Shown here: positions 10,826 through 21,987 of the stretch, piece by piece | Layout of the letters: each line of letters opens with the position of its first letter | Numbering within the stretch: position 1 is the first letter of the stretch | NCBI GenBank assembly: GCA_958298945.1 | Contig: OY282606.1 | Location: 50,729,920-50,793,919, forward strand | Origin: Atherix ibis | Lineage: Eukaryota > Arthropoda > Insecta > Diptera > Athericidae | Direction of reading: 5' to 3' | Length of the DNA: 64,000 nucleotides | Notes under the pieces: model-generated | The model's input: only the letters and a program-made list of their open reading frames with translations | Databases searched by the model: none | Told to the model about the DNA's origin: nothing | Translations under genes and position numbers: made by a program

Positions 10826-11912
10826 TACCAAGGTTATAACCTTAAATCCGTTGTTTGGTCATAGATGGCGTTAGTGAGCGTATTAAGCTACCATGGGCAC
10901 TCCATACTTTTTTTTATAAGTTTGACATCTGTCAATATTAATCAGTGCACATTGTCAGAAATTTCGTACAACAACATACATTTTTCCTGTGGTCATCATG
11001 TCTAGTTTTGTGCCAGAAAAATAGCATATGCGGGAAGCTCTGCTTTTCTGCTTAAATTTGAAGACATCGTGGAGGCCTATGGTGACAGTGCTTTATCGGA
11101 AACAACGTGCCGAGATTGGTTTCGTCGGTTCAAAGACGGCAATTTTGACTTTTGGTACAAGAACCGTGAAATGTCGGCCTAGGAAGGTTGAGGACCATCA
11201 ATTGCAGGCTCTTTTGGACGAAGACGATACCCAATCGCAAAAAATGCTCGCCGAGCAATTTCCAGGCGTCTGCGTGCCATGAGGAAGACAGAAAAGATCG
11301 GAAAATGGGTGTCGCATGAATTGAACGATAGGCAGATGGAGCGACGCCAATACACATGCGAAATCTTGCTCGCCACACAAAAAAGAAAGTAATTCCTGCA
11401 TCGGATTTTGACAGGCAATGAAAAATGGATATATTTCGAGAATCCTATATGCAAGAAATCGTGGGTTGATCCCGGCCAACCATCAACATCTTCCCCAAGA
11501 CCAAATCGCTTCGGACGGAAGACGAGGCTGTACGTTTGGTGGGATAAGCAGGGTATCGTCTACTATAATAGTCGGAAACTACTTGGAGACACTCAAGTAG
11601 GAGGTGCTACCCCACCCCGCTTATTCATCAGACCTGGCCGCTTCCGACTACCACCTGCTTTCGTCGATGAGCCACGCGCTCGCTGAGCAGCATTTCGATT
11701 CTTACGAAGACGTATGAAAATGGCTTGATGAGTGGTTTGCCTCGAAAGAGAAGGCATTTTTTTGACGTGGTATCCACAAATTGCCCGAGAGATGGCAAAA
11801 ATGTATAGCCAGCGAGGGAAAGTACTTTGAATAAATTTGTTTTTGCTTTCTATGAAAAAAAACATGTGTTCTTTTGACTAAAAACAGCGGATTTAAGTTT
11901 ATAGATCTGGTA
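10826..11912 (+). mobile_element. Element C2: internally deleted family C mariner
   Basis: Both ends are present (TACCAAGGTTATAACCTTAA at the left; TTTAAGTTTATAGATCTGG then TA at the right), with the standard leader. The body has a deletion of about 180 bp that joins the IVYY coding region to the region after HTSK, removing the second catalytic motif. Smaller losses break the helix-turn-helix region. Confidence 0.88.
10998..11834 (+). pseudogene. Broken transposase of C2
   Basis: The ATG at 10998 opens MSSFVPEK, followed at once by TAG. The helix-turn-helix region lacks a block after LNLKT and then runs out of frame. The end of the first domain (EDHQLQALLDEDDTQSQKML) is readable at about 11190-11260. 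The first catalytic motif reads ILTGNEKWIYFEN, with asparagine replacing the first aspartate. The second motif is deleted. The final EGKYFE lies at the 3' end in a different frame. Confidence 0.8.
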
Positions 11913-14031
11913 AATGTTAAAAAAAAATAAATTTGAGATGGTCTTTCAGAAATAATGAATTTATTCAAAAAAATTCATCAGAATTTAGTATGGGATAATT
12001 TAAAAACTTACAAAGCAAACTTATTAAGAAATTCTTGAAATTATTCAATGTATTTAAAAGAAACAATTTTTCTTATTAATTTCTAAGAAAAAAATACAAT
12101 CATAAATTATGTAAAAAGATAAATGCGTTAAAAGCATTTAAGTAAAAGCCTGCTAAATAGTCTCTATAAAAATATTGTACTTTTCGAAACAAAAATGATA
12201 ATCAGAAAGGACACTGTGAGTGTATAGATGACATTTTCGAAAAAAAGGTATTTTACTAAACAAAAGCTAGTATGCTAATTTTTCGCAATTCTTTTACATC
12301 TTCTTAGAATATATTCTTTGGAAATAGTAAAACATCATCCCCCTAAAAAAAGATATTGGATAAAAAATGTGTAATATTTTGCCATAAATTTATATCTTTG
12401 GTCTGGCCTGGCTAATTTCCTTTTAAGAAAATTTTCTAATAAGAGATTCTATAAGACAAGACTCTTCTATGGGGTTGAAAAGAGAACCCAAAATGAGTGG
12501 TACTACAGAAATCATACTGGTGGAGTTAGGAAAAAAAATGAAATGACGTAATGCAATTTTAAATGTTTTGCGTGTTACCCATTCGAGATAAAAAACACAT
12601 TAGTCGCCCTCATTTTTTTCCTGCGTTCGTTATCTTCTGAATGGATCCCAACATTGGTAATATTACCACCCTCTTAACCGCCACTGTCAAAATCACTTGA
12701 AATCACCACTACTGTTATTACAATCGGAGAAAAAAGACAAAAAAAAACCACCACCTACCCAGAAAATGTTCAATGTTTCGTCTTTAAGCTATGAAATATG
12801 ACAACCGCTAAAAATAAGAGGAAAGAAATAAGAAAATATTCAAAAAATATTCAAGAAAAATCGCTAAAATATTTCCTCCTTCAAACTTTTTTTTTTGAGT
12901 AAATTTTGTTAATTTATTTTTTGCTTTTTTATCGAAGCTGTCAGAATGAAAAATGCTTTTTAGTAAAAAATAAAAAAAAGCACTGCAGGAAAATAAAACA
13001 ACCTCCTTGCGTCCATTTTATTCGATTTTTTTTCACTCAATTGTGAATAATTTTATGTACAGTCCTCCATGTTAGAAGAGAAAAATAATTTCAGGACAAA
13101 GTAAATAAGAAAAAAAAGTAAAAAAACGAAAATTTGTGGAAAGGCTGTAAAAAGTAAAAATAATTCTACCCAAAAGCAGAGGTAATTGAGTGCGTGAGGA
13201 TTCGCAAAAGATTTGAAAATGCTTACTTACTTAACTGAAAAGAAAAGAATTTCAAAGTCATTGAAAATTGGGGACAGTCTTAATGGTTTAACGAACTACA
13301 ACAACTGTTTTATAAAAAATATGGAAAACTGTTAAAAGGGAGTTGGTGGTGGGTTGCAGGGCCACAAGTTAAAGAGAATAAAATACAGATATGCATACTG
13401 AGTAAAGAAACCATTTTGAAGAGACTCTCAATGTTAATATTTTTTTCGTATCCTTTTTGCTAAACGCCGACTTTTATTGGGCTAATAGATGAATGGATCT
13501 GGATCTAAATTGGGGTGCGTTAGTGTGTAAGTTCAAAGTCTCTATAAGCATGAAAAGACATACAAGTCCATGTATTTTCGTATTTCTCTTTTCTTATACA
13601 ATTTTTTTCTACTGTAATATTTCGCTTTAATTTTTTTTACATGTTCTTCTCCTTAAAATATCATCCCCCATGCAATAGAAAATAAATACAATCAAACGAA
13701 AATGAAAGTCACAAATTCCGAACTACTGGAATGGGAAGAAAAAGATTTACAAAGTCATTCATCATTTTTATCGTAAAAATATATTTTTCTATTATGCCTC
13801 CATTGGAAATATGTGAACAACCCCAAAGTAAGAATACTTTTTATTTTATTATTGCTACTTTTTCAACTTTCTGTGTTGCATTTTTTTTTATAAATTCCCG
13901 ATTTTTATAGTTGAATGTGAACAGAACATATAATAACAAAAATATTCTCTACGTTTTAGATAAAACTTTTTATTTTTATCTTCTGAGCATATTTAATTAT
14001 ATTTATATTTGAATTAGCTTTAAATACTAAA
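11913..14031. other. AT-rich non-coding stretch
   Basis: No protein similarity and no transposon ends are visible. The stretch is dominated by A/T runs, with no open frame worth naming. It may be intronic or intergenic. Confidence 0.55.
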
Positions 14032-14081
14032 TACGAGGCCGGTCCAAAAGTTACGCGAATTTTGAATTTCCGCGGGTTACG

Positions 14082-15353
14082 TACGAGGGTTATTCAACAA
14101 GTACTTAGCCTCACCGCCCGATAGAACTACTGTCACACAGGAAATTTACCATCGTGCAGTACATTCTTTTAATAGTCTACTGTCAAAGTTTCAGTCGATT
14201 CCCTTTATTAGTTTTGTTTTGAGAGCCTTTGAAAGCGAGCGTGTCGGTCGGTTACACAAAAATGGAAAAAGAACAATATCGTTCGGTGATTAGATTCTTG
14301 TTTTTGGAAGGGAAAACGCGCAGCGAAATCAAAGATCGCTTAATTGCTATGTATGGTGACTCTTCTCCTTCGATAGCGACCGTCAAGAATTGGTTCAACG
14401 AGTTCGTTCGTGGCCGCACGTCGGTTTTTGATGAGCCACGCCCAGGTGCCCCGAAAACGGCTGCTACGGAGGAAAGCGTCAAAAAACTCCACGATCTCGT
14501 GTTGGCAGACCGACGATTGAAAGTTCACGAGATAGCTGAGACTACACGAAGAAGTGGGAATGAGGAAGATGTCGGCGCGATGGGTGCCGCGTTTGCCCAC
14601 ACCGGAAAACAAGCGCAACCGTGAGACCACATCGGCGATGTGTTTTGCGCTGTTTCAGCGCAATCCAGCGGAGTTCTTGCGTCGTTTCGTGACCGTCGAC
14701 ATGGATTCACTGGTACACACCAGAGACCAAGGAACAGTCGAAACAGTGGACTTCACACGGCGAACGTGCTCCGAAGAAGGCGAAGACTGTTCGATCGGCC
14801 GGAAAGCTGATGGCCACCGTTTTCTGGGATTCACAAGGTGTGATCCACAACGATTACCTCGAGAAGGGTAAAACAATCACGGGGCGCTACTATGCTGACT
14901 TATTGGGCCGATTTGACGTCGAATTGAAGAAAAAACCGGCCCCGCTTTGCGAAGAAAAAAGTGATGCTCCACCACGGCAACGCGCCGGCTCACACCTCCG
15001 CCGGCATGGCCAAATTGGTCGGCATGGCCAAATTGGTCGAATCGCGCTACGAATTGCTGCCCCATCCACCGTACTCTCCGGATTTGGGCCCCTGTGACTA
15101 CTTTTTGTTTCCAAACCTGAAAAAATCACTCGCCGGGAATAGATTTCGGTCGAATGAGGAGGTCATCGTCGCCACGGAGGCCTATTTTGCTTCCCTCGAG
15201 AAAATGTATTTTTTGGACGGGTTAAAAAAGTTAGAGCATCGCTGGGCCAAGTGTATCGAGCTTGAAGGAGATTATGTGGAAAAATAAATTGTCACCTTTC
15301 CAAAATTTTCGTTTTTCTTTTGTAGGCTAAGTACTTGTTGAATGACCCTCGTA
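14082..15353 (+). mobile_element. Element B2: complete-ended family B mariner
   Basis: About 1.27 kb, flanked by TA on both sides. The left end, TACGAGGGTTATTCAACAAG, and the reverse complement of the right end, TACGAGGGTCATTCAACAAG, match at 19 of 20 bases. The repeat continues into TACTTAGCC. It is inserted in the leader of A2 at a TA. It is the reference copy for family B in this window. Confidence 0.95.
14262..15287 (+). pseudogene. Broken mariner transposase of B2
   Basis: The ATG at 14262 opens MEKEQYRSVIRFLFLEGKTR. The first helix-turn-helix and the linker (FDEPRPGAPKTA) are intact to about 14545. A deletion in the second domain then shifts the frame. Five bases are lost after VTVD at about 14700, breaking the first catalytic motif. 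In the second motif the expected HDNAPAHTS reads HGNAPAHTS, so the aspartate is glycine. A MAKLVG block is duplicated just after it. The third motif, SPDLGPCDYFLF, and the C-terminus, KCIELEGDYVEK, are intact, ending at 15287. It is not functional. Confidence 0.85.
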
Positions 15354-15500
15354 TATTCTATTTTTGATTTTTTGTTGCGTTATATTGGTACTCATATCTC
15401 TCACTTATGTCGAGAAGTTCGTCCATTTTGAATGTTCAGTTAATTTTACACAGCTGCTAGGCTTGCACGTGTTTTGGCTCGTCTTCGATTTTTGCCCATT

Positions 15501-16003
15501 TTCGACCAAAAACAGCATCGCATTAACATTGCTAAGGAGCTATTGGACTCTGTCCGCGAAGACCCAAATTTGCTCCAGAGGGTCAGAACTGTTGAAGAAT
15601 CATAGGTTTATGATTATGACGTACAAATCAAAGCTCAATCATCCCAATGGAAGCTGCCGCACGAGCCAAGACCGAAAAAAGCGCGCCAAGTTCAGTCGAA
15701 TGTGAAGGAGTTGCTTATAGTTTTCTTCGATTAAAAGCGCGTAGTGCATCATGAGTTCTTGCCACAGGGTAAAACGGTCAATAAGGAATATTACCTACAA
15801 GTTATGTGCAAGTTACGCGAAGCAATCCCCCAGAAACGCCCGGATTTGTGGAAGAACAAAAATTGGCTTTTGCACTATGATAACACCCCTGCTCATGCAT
15901 CGTTGCTTGTGCGCGAATTTTTGGCCAAAAACAACCCACTAATAATGCCGCAGCCACTGTATTCCCCAGATCTGGCACCCCTGTGACTTTTTCTTGTTCC
16001 CGA
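15501..16003 (+). pseudogene. Transposase core fragment of A2
   Basis: The fragment begins at the linker (FDQKQHRINIAKELLDSV), without helix-turn-helix domains. The first catalytic motif is damaged: the expected TGDESWVYGYD reads TVEES followed by a stop. The second, HYDNTPAHASLLVREFLAKN, keeps its aspartate. The third region reads YSPDLAPL followed by a stop caused by a shift. It ends at FFLFPK, where the inverted arm starts. Confidence 0.75.
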
Positions 16004-16220
16004 AAGAGATTCTTTGATCCATTTTTTAGAATGGGCAAAAATCGAACACGTGCAAGCAAAGCAGTTTTCAAAAATTAACTGAATATTCAAAGTTTCCGAA
16101 ATTATCGGCATAAGTGAGAGACATAAGTACCAACATAACACCACAAAAAAAAATCGAAAATCGAATATACGTAACACGCGGACATTCAAAATTCGTGATA
16201 CTTTTTGAACAGACCTCGTA

Positions 16221-18105
16221 TATAAGAAATGAACTTTTGTACTTTATGAACTATTCTAAATTTTTGCTAATATTTTAAATCAAAAAAAAAAATTCTTTCC
16301 TGTTGTTGAATAAAATACTTTTTAAAAAATGGATAAAATTACTCCCATTAAATTAGGCTATCGAAATAAACGTTATTTTTTGGGATTATTATGAAAATAT
16401 TTATAAAAATCTTCTTGGAAAGAAAATATTAAAGTTTAGGTTTGTAAACATTCAAATGGAGATGTTTTTTTCATTATTAAAAACTGTAGTAAAAATCTCA
16501 AAATTTTGTAAAAAAAAGAAATTTTAATATATATGAAAAAAAAAAAAATATTTTTGATAAAAGAAATTTTAATGTTCATGGTTAAAAAATGATGCACCAA
16601 ATTACTAGTAAAAAATTCAAATCCGAAAGTTTAAAAAAAACTGCCCTTATTCTAACAGATTTAGAGAAATTAACTAGCACTATTTTTATATAAAAAAAGA
16701 CCACTAGTTCGAGATAAAAAACGCTATTTTTATTATATATTTTTAAGATTTTTTTACCAAAACAAGCCCAGAGTATAACAAAGAAAGAGGGTTGATAGAT
16801 ACGAAATCTCTTTAATAAACCAATATTCACAGTTCATACAAAATTCAAATTTGATGTATTTCATCTGCTTAATAACTCAATCTCATATAATTATTAAATA
16901 GGCAAATATGTATAATAAACAAATTTAGATAAAAGCTATCTAACAAAATTTGTTTATGAGATGCCACGAATGGACCAAAATCCAATCAAAATCGTAATCA
17001 AAGGACGAGGTGATATTATGGCCAAAAGCATAGACCAAATTATATTCCAAGTTACGAGGGAAAATTCTTAACATGCATTTCAATAAAATAGCAATAAAGA
17101 AATACCCAAAAGTCCTTAGTTCTTCTCGATGGGATTCTGCTTATTGTCAAAATTTGCAATTTAAGTCATTGCCGAGGATATCTTAGTGTACCTACGAATT
17201 GTTGTACATACAATCAGAATGCCCCATACTATGTGTATGGTAGCACTATGGCACACTTTAGGTCTGTGCTGGTATAGTAGAATGTCGTGTGGCGGCTGGC
17301 TACGTTTGGTAAATAAGAGAATAAATAAATGGTCTGAGATATGTAGATTCGGGGTGAGTATGAGAAATGCGGTAATTTTAATATCGAGGGTTGATCCTTG
17401 TAATATACAAAATTCTATCCCCGGTATTGGGGTATTGGTAGTAGCGAGGTGGTAATGGTTTTTGAGGATACTACGAGTGTGTGGGCTTATGCTTCGTATC
17501 CGTTGCATTGATTAATTGCTACACGACAGATGTCGCGGGAATTAACTAGCTACTCTGTTTCGATGATACTAATCGGTTATGGTAATTTTATGATTTTGTG
17601 GGTGGAAACTTTCTAACAAGACACACAATTTCTAACTGTTTCACAATACTTGTAATATGAGAAGCAACAGGACAAGATGTGTACGAATTGTCTTTATTTA
17701 TTAATGTTATACATCAAAATTACGGAATAGAATATGAGTATTATTTCCATACAAAATATTATCATCACTATTTAAGGAGAAAATCAAATCAAATAAGTGA
17801 AATGTATAGGAAGTCGACCTATTTTTTAGATGTAACAAATATTTTTAAACTTATTCAAAATCATTTTAATTCATTTGAAAAAAAAATTAAATTATATAAA
17901 ACAGTTTTTTTTTACTCTCTGAATTAGGATTAGTTTTTGCACATGGAAAAATGCATCTTAGAAAATCCTAACTGCATCATCTGTACTATCCTGAACAGAG
18001 TTTTAAATAAATTTGTGTAGTTAAATTTTTATATTTTCTTAGAAAAATAACTTCATTTTGCGTACATTATCAAATAAGGACATTTTAATTTCTTAATTCG
18101 TTTTA
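16221..18105. other. Non-coding stretch with one unassigned open frame
   Basis: Mostly AT-rich. Between about 17150 and 17530 the base composition is more balanced, and a 115-codon minus-strand frame is open (17161-17508). It resembles no family I know, and its other strand is also open for 89 codons, so I take it as chance or as part of an unrecognised exon. No transposon ends are visible. Confidence 0.45.
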
Positions 18106-19346
18106 TACAAGGTCTGTTAAAAAAGTATCGCAAATTTTGTGTTTTTTTTCAAAAGTTATTTATTTTTTTATGAATATCTCTATTTTGTTCCCTTCAAAAT
18201 AATCCCCACCAGATATTATGCACTTATGCCAATGTTTTTTTCAATCCACGAAGCACTTCAACAAATTATTTTTTGTGATCTTGGTCATCTCCTCAATCGT
18301 ATCGTAGGGTCGTCCTTTCATGGAGCTCTTCAGTTTCGGGAACAAAAAATGTCACAGGAGGCCAGATGTGGGGAATACGGTGACTGCGGTATTATTTTTG
18401 TGTTGTTTTTTGCCAAAAATTCGTGAGCAGGAGCATTATCATGGTGCAAAAACCAATTTTTGTTCTTCCAAAAATCCGGGCGCTTCTGGCAGATTGCTAC
18501 GCGCAACTTGCGCATAACTTGCAGGTAATATTTCTTATTGACCGGTTTACCCTGTGGCAAGAACTCATGATGCACTATGCCCCTGCAGTCCAAGAAAATT
18601 GTCAGCAAAACCTTGCTTGGCGCGCTTTTTTTGGCCTTGGCTCGTTCGGCAGCTTCTATTGGTATGATTGAGCTTTGGTCTCCACGTTATAACCATAAAT
18701 GCACGATTCGTCACCAGTTATGATCTTTTGGAGCAAATTTGGGTGGTCGCGGACAGGGTCCAACAGCTCCTTAGCAATGTTAAAGCGATGCCGTTTTTGG
18801 TCGAAATTGAGCAATTTTGGTAGGAATTTCGCGGCGACCCGTCTTACGACCAAATCATTGGTAAAAATCGAATTGCACGACCCAATCGATATGTTTAAGT
18901 CCTTAGCAACTTCTCTAACGGTGATTCGACGATTGGCCAATACTATTTTCTCCACTTCATCAATGTTTTCGTCTGTCTCGAGCGTCCGGCACACTTTTCG
19001 TCGTTCACATCTTCTCGGCCCTCTCAGAAAATTTTGTACCACCGAAAAACGTTACTGCGGTCCAAAGAAACTTCACCATATGCCACAGTCAACATTCGGA
19101 ATGCATTTGCGCAATTAATTTTGTTTTTCACACAAAATTTGATATAGATTCTTTGATCCATTTTTTGGAATGGGCAAAAATCGAAGACGAGCCAAAACAC
19201 GTGCAAGCAAAAGCAGCTGTCAAAAATTAACCAAACATTCAAAATGGCCGAATTTGTTGGCATAAGTGAGAAACATGAGTACCAACATAACTCCACAAAA
19301 AAATCGAATATACGTAACCCGCGGAAATTCAAAAACAGACCTCGTA
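18106..19346 (-). mobile_element. Element A3: family A mariner with normal 3' end
   Basis: The 3' end (TACAAGGTCTGTTAAAAAAG) is at the left and the gene is on the minus strand. The 5' end at 19346 (ACAGACCTCGTA) lacks the stretch of about 20 bases that normally reads AATTCGCGATACTTTTTG. A 169-bp segment and a second, better-preserved family A end follow (19347-19564). The body keeps both N- and C-terminal coding regions. It shares an 18-bp and a 13-bp deletion with A4. Confidence 0.88.
18160..19161 (-). pseudogene. Broken mariner transposase of A3
   Basis: The start at 19161 opens MDQRIYIKFCVKNKINCANA. The first helix-turn-helix and ANRRITVREVAKDLNISIGS of the second are readable. The first catalytic motif, ITGDESCIYGYN, keeps the aspartate, then TGG becomes TAA. 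A 13-bp deletion (CCAAG joined to CAAGG) shifts the frame. In the core, HHDNAPAHEFLAKNN lacks six residues, so only 28 residues separate the second and third aspartates. The C-terminus (KCFVDWKKHWHKC) is preserved in another frame. It is clearly inactive. Confidence 0.8.
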
Positions 19347-19564
19347 AAGTCAAGCATAGATCATGTGCTAAGGTAAATTACAATTTCTTTGAAATTAAGA
19401 AAAACCTGAAGAATTATTGTGAGATAAAAAATGTGAAAAGGCTGAAAAAAGGTAGTGGGAAGCAGAAAGAAAGATAGTGAATAGTGGGAAACCATAAAAA
19501 GTATGGTAGAAAAAAGTAACCCGCGGAAATTCGGAATTCACAATACTTTTTGAACAGACCTCGT
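19347..19564. repeat. A3 flanking extension with a second family A end
   Basis: The segment 19347-19515 is not part of the standard element, but it is closely similar to 36721-36876 next to A6. It is followed at 19516-19564 by another family A terminal sequence, AACCCGCGGAAATTCGGAAT, ending TTTTTGAACAGACCTCGTA. A3 therefore has two nested 5' ends. The segment's own origin is unknown to me. Confidence 0.75.
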
Positions 19565-21839
19565 ATATGTAAATTAGAAATCAAAAATAAATCCACAAAA
19601 TTCTCACATCTTCTCAAATTGGCAATTATTTCCTTTCTTCTAATGTAAATTATTTTGTAATAATATTTATTAAAAAATTCCTATTTCGTCCATTCTGAAC
19701 ACCCTGAAAGCTACCAGTCCAAAGCTCAAACAGTACAGATGCTTATCTGTACTGTTCCTCAAAATGATATATGCGATCGCAGATTTTTTCGCACCTTTCA
19801 TACTCGGGCATGGAATGGTAATAATTCTGACAATTGAATATCAACGAAACCTTGTTTGATGTAATCCTGCATGCATATATAAATTGCGATACATTACTTT
19901 TCAAAACATTCACTCTTCTACACTAAACCCAGACATTTATAGGTAACGTTTTCGAAACAATTTAAAGTATACCGAATTGAAAGTAAATGTTGCGAAGGTG
20001 GCTATCTCCCTTCAAATAAAATTACCCAGCAGCAATACTACTCACAAGCGTATGAACGAAGGCTAAGCCTACTAAGCTAACGAAATAATAACGCGTCTGA
20101 ACTGTAAAACTTCGGTAATAATACGTGTTAAAATGTGTTAAAGGTGTTAAAGTCTGATGCTAATAAATTTAGTTTTAAGTGATTGGGACCATGTCTATTT
20201 GCGGAGAAGTTTCCAGTCGTACAAGTCGACATAATCGCAAACCTAGAACCTTATATGTAACTTAGCTGCACTGAATGCTTTATCTTAAATCTCCTGTCGA
20301 TTATTAAAAAGGTTGTTAAGATTTATTCGGTTCTCTTTTACATCGTATGTATTGAAAAATATGTACTTGAATTCATCTTGAAAGTCTTGAGGTAAAATTA
20401 TGATAAGTGCAGATATAAATGGATTCATATTAATCTAAAATAAAAATCAAAAATTGAATGGAAATAAAGAAACAAATCTTGTAGTTCGAATAGGTACTTG
20501 GAAATACTAAAAATCCTTTTTTTATATGCAATTTTCTTATAATAGTCGAACGAGAATTTGTATAAGGATTTGGTTCTTTCATTCATCAAATATTACCAGG
20601 AAAAATTCACAGATTAATAGAGTTTACATATTGCAATCAATAAAAAGGGGAGCATAACATTGAATAAGATCGTATTCTGGTACTATTTTATTGACTCGGA
20701 AGTTTATTAATAAATTATGTACTTCTATTTTGGTAATACTAGCAGTATTTGCACAGTAAAACCATCCCTAATGTGTGTTGTGTCAACTTGGGAATCTATG
20801 GGAACGCAATATAGTTTTTTTTCTCTTCTACTACTGTGTTACTGTTGGTGATATTAAAGTATATATTTTGTTGGCAAGCAAAAATTTCAACGCAAGGAAG
20901 ATTTGCTCTTCCGCTGAAAGAATTATATCCAAAAACGTTATCGGTAGAAAAAGATTTTGAATTTTATTAGAGACGAAGGGGACAGTGCCCATTTGTAGCC
21001 TTCTATATACTACGTCTGCATAGTGCATCGAAGCTCTTTATTTTGTGAACGTATTCCTCCACGACGACCAAATATGGCAGTACGTTCTCGTATTCCGACT
21101 ATTTGAATTCGTAGTCTCATCCGTAACCAGTGAAATTTCAATATTCACTGAAGCATGAATGAAAAATGAATTGGAATTCGATTGACAATACATGATCATA
21201 TACTATGGCTGTGCAGCCAAGTGTCTTCTATTCAACAATTTTTGGATTTTACTCTGCAAGGCGCTCCTATTCAGCAAATGGATATATGCTGATACCCACC
21301 CATTCTAGTACTACATTCATAATTTTCTTTTCATAATATTTATGCTAGGTGCCGATTTGATTTTACTTACTAAGTTATGTATATATGCTAAACTACGTTA
21401 TATAATAAACAAATAGCAATTTTTAAATTAGTTCTAGAAGTTTTTTAAAAAAATACACTTTTTGGGTTTAAAGTTACTCAAAATAGTCAATGACATAAAC
21501 ACACATGCAAACAAAAAAACGTTTAAACAAAATTATAATCCACTACTATTATTTTGAATCTTTTTATAAATTAGATTAGTCTACTTTCCAGACTGTTTTC
21601 AATCATTCTTTTAAATATGTTAAAGATGCAAAAATGCTAAAAGAAATTTCTCAAATAAAGTTTATATTGAACAGTGACACAAGCTTTTCAATTACTTGTT
21701 TCAATTTTCAGCTTGATTTTAAAATACTCACCCATGCTATATGTGCTCAAATATACGGAATATTATACCAATCTATAAGAAAGAAAATAAAAATAGATAT
21801 TGTAAAAATGTTATACTATACGTATTAGGATCGAAATAG
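19565..21839. other. Non-coding stretch, probably unique host DNA
   Basis: No protein or transposon is visible. Between 19700 and 20300 the composition is more balanced. The stretch includes a perfect hairpin at 19729-19756 and a TATATAAA box at 19876. The short open frames at 20775-20960 and 21634-21828 resemble nothing I know. Confidence 0.5.
19729..19756. repeat. Perfect 12-bp hairpin
   Basis: AACAGTACAGAT is followed by a GCTT loop and then by its exact reverse complement. This is a short stem of unknown role in otherwise unique DNA. Confidence 0.8.
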
Positions 21840-21987
21840 AAGTTAAATGTAGAAATTTGGAGATGGCTGTAGTTGGAAAGTAGCATTTCATACTAAAAAA
21901 AAATAATAATAAAGTTTTTTTAATTATCGATTCAGTTTTGAGTTATAGAGTATAAAAGATAGAAGTTAACAAAGAGAAAATTCCGTA

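Larger units (their letters stand above)
14032..16220 (+). mobile_element. Element A2: long-inverted-end family A derivative, split by B2
   Basis: The outer ends are TACGAGGCCGGTCCAAAAG and TTTTTGAACAGACCTCGTA. After removing B2 (14082-15353) the leader reads continuously across a TA (GGTTACG-TA-TATTC). The body has the same design as A1. The leader joins directly to the transposase linker at ATTTTTGCCCATTTTCGACC (about 15500). The gene is cut after FFLFPK at about 16004 and joined there to an inverted copy of the 5' end. Both breakpoints are close to those in A1. Confidence 0.88.

Noticed and set aside
17161..17508. 115-codon minus-strand open frame
   Set aside because: No recognised motif, and the opposite strand is also open for 89 codons. 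It was kept only as a note in the surrounding non-coding stretch.
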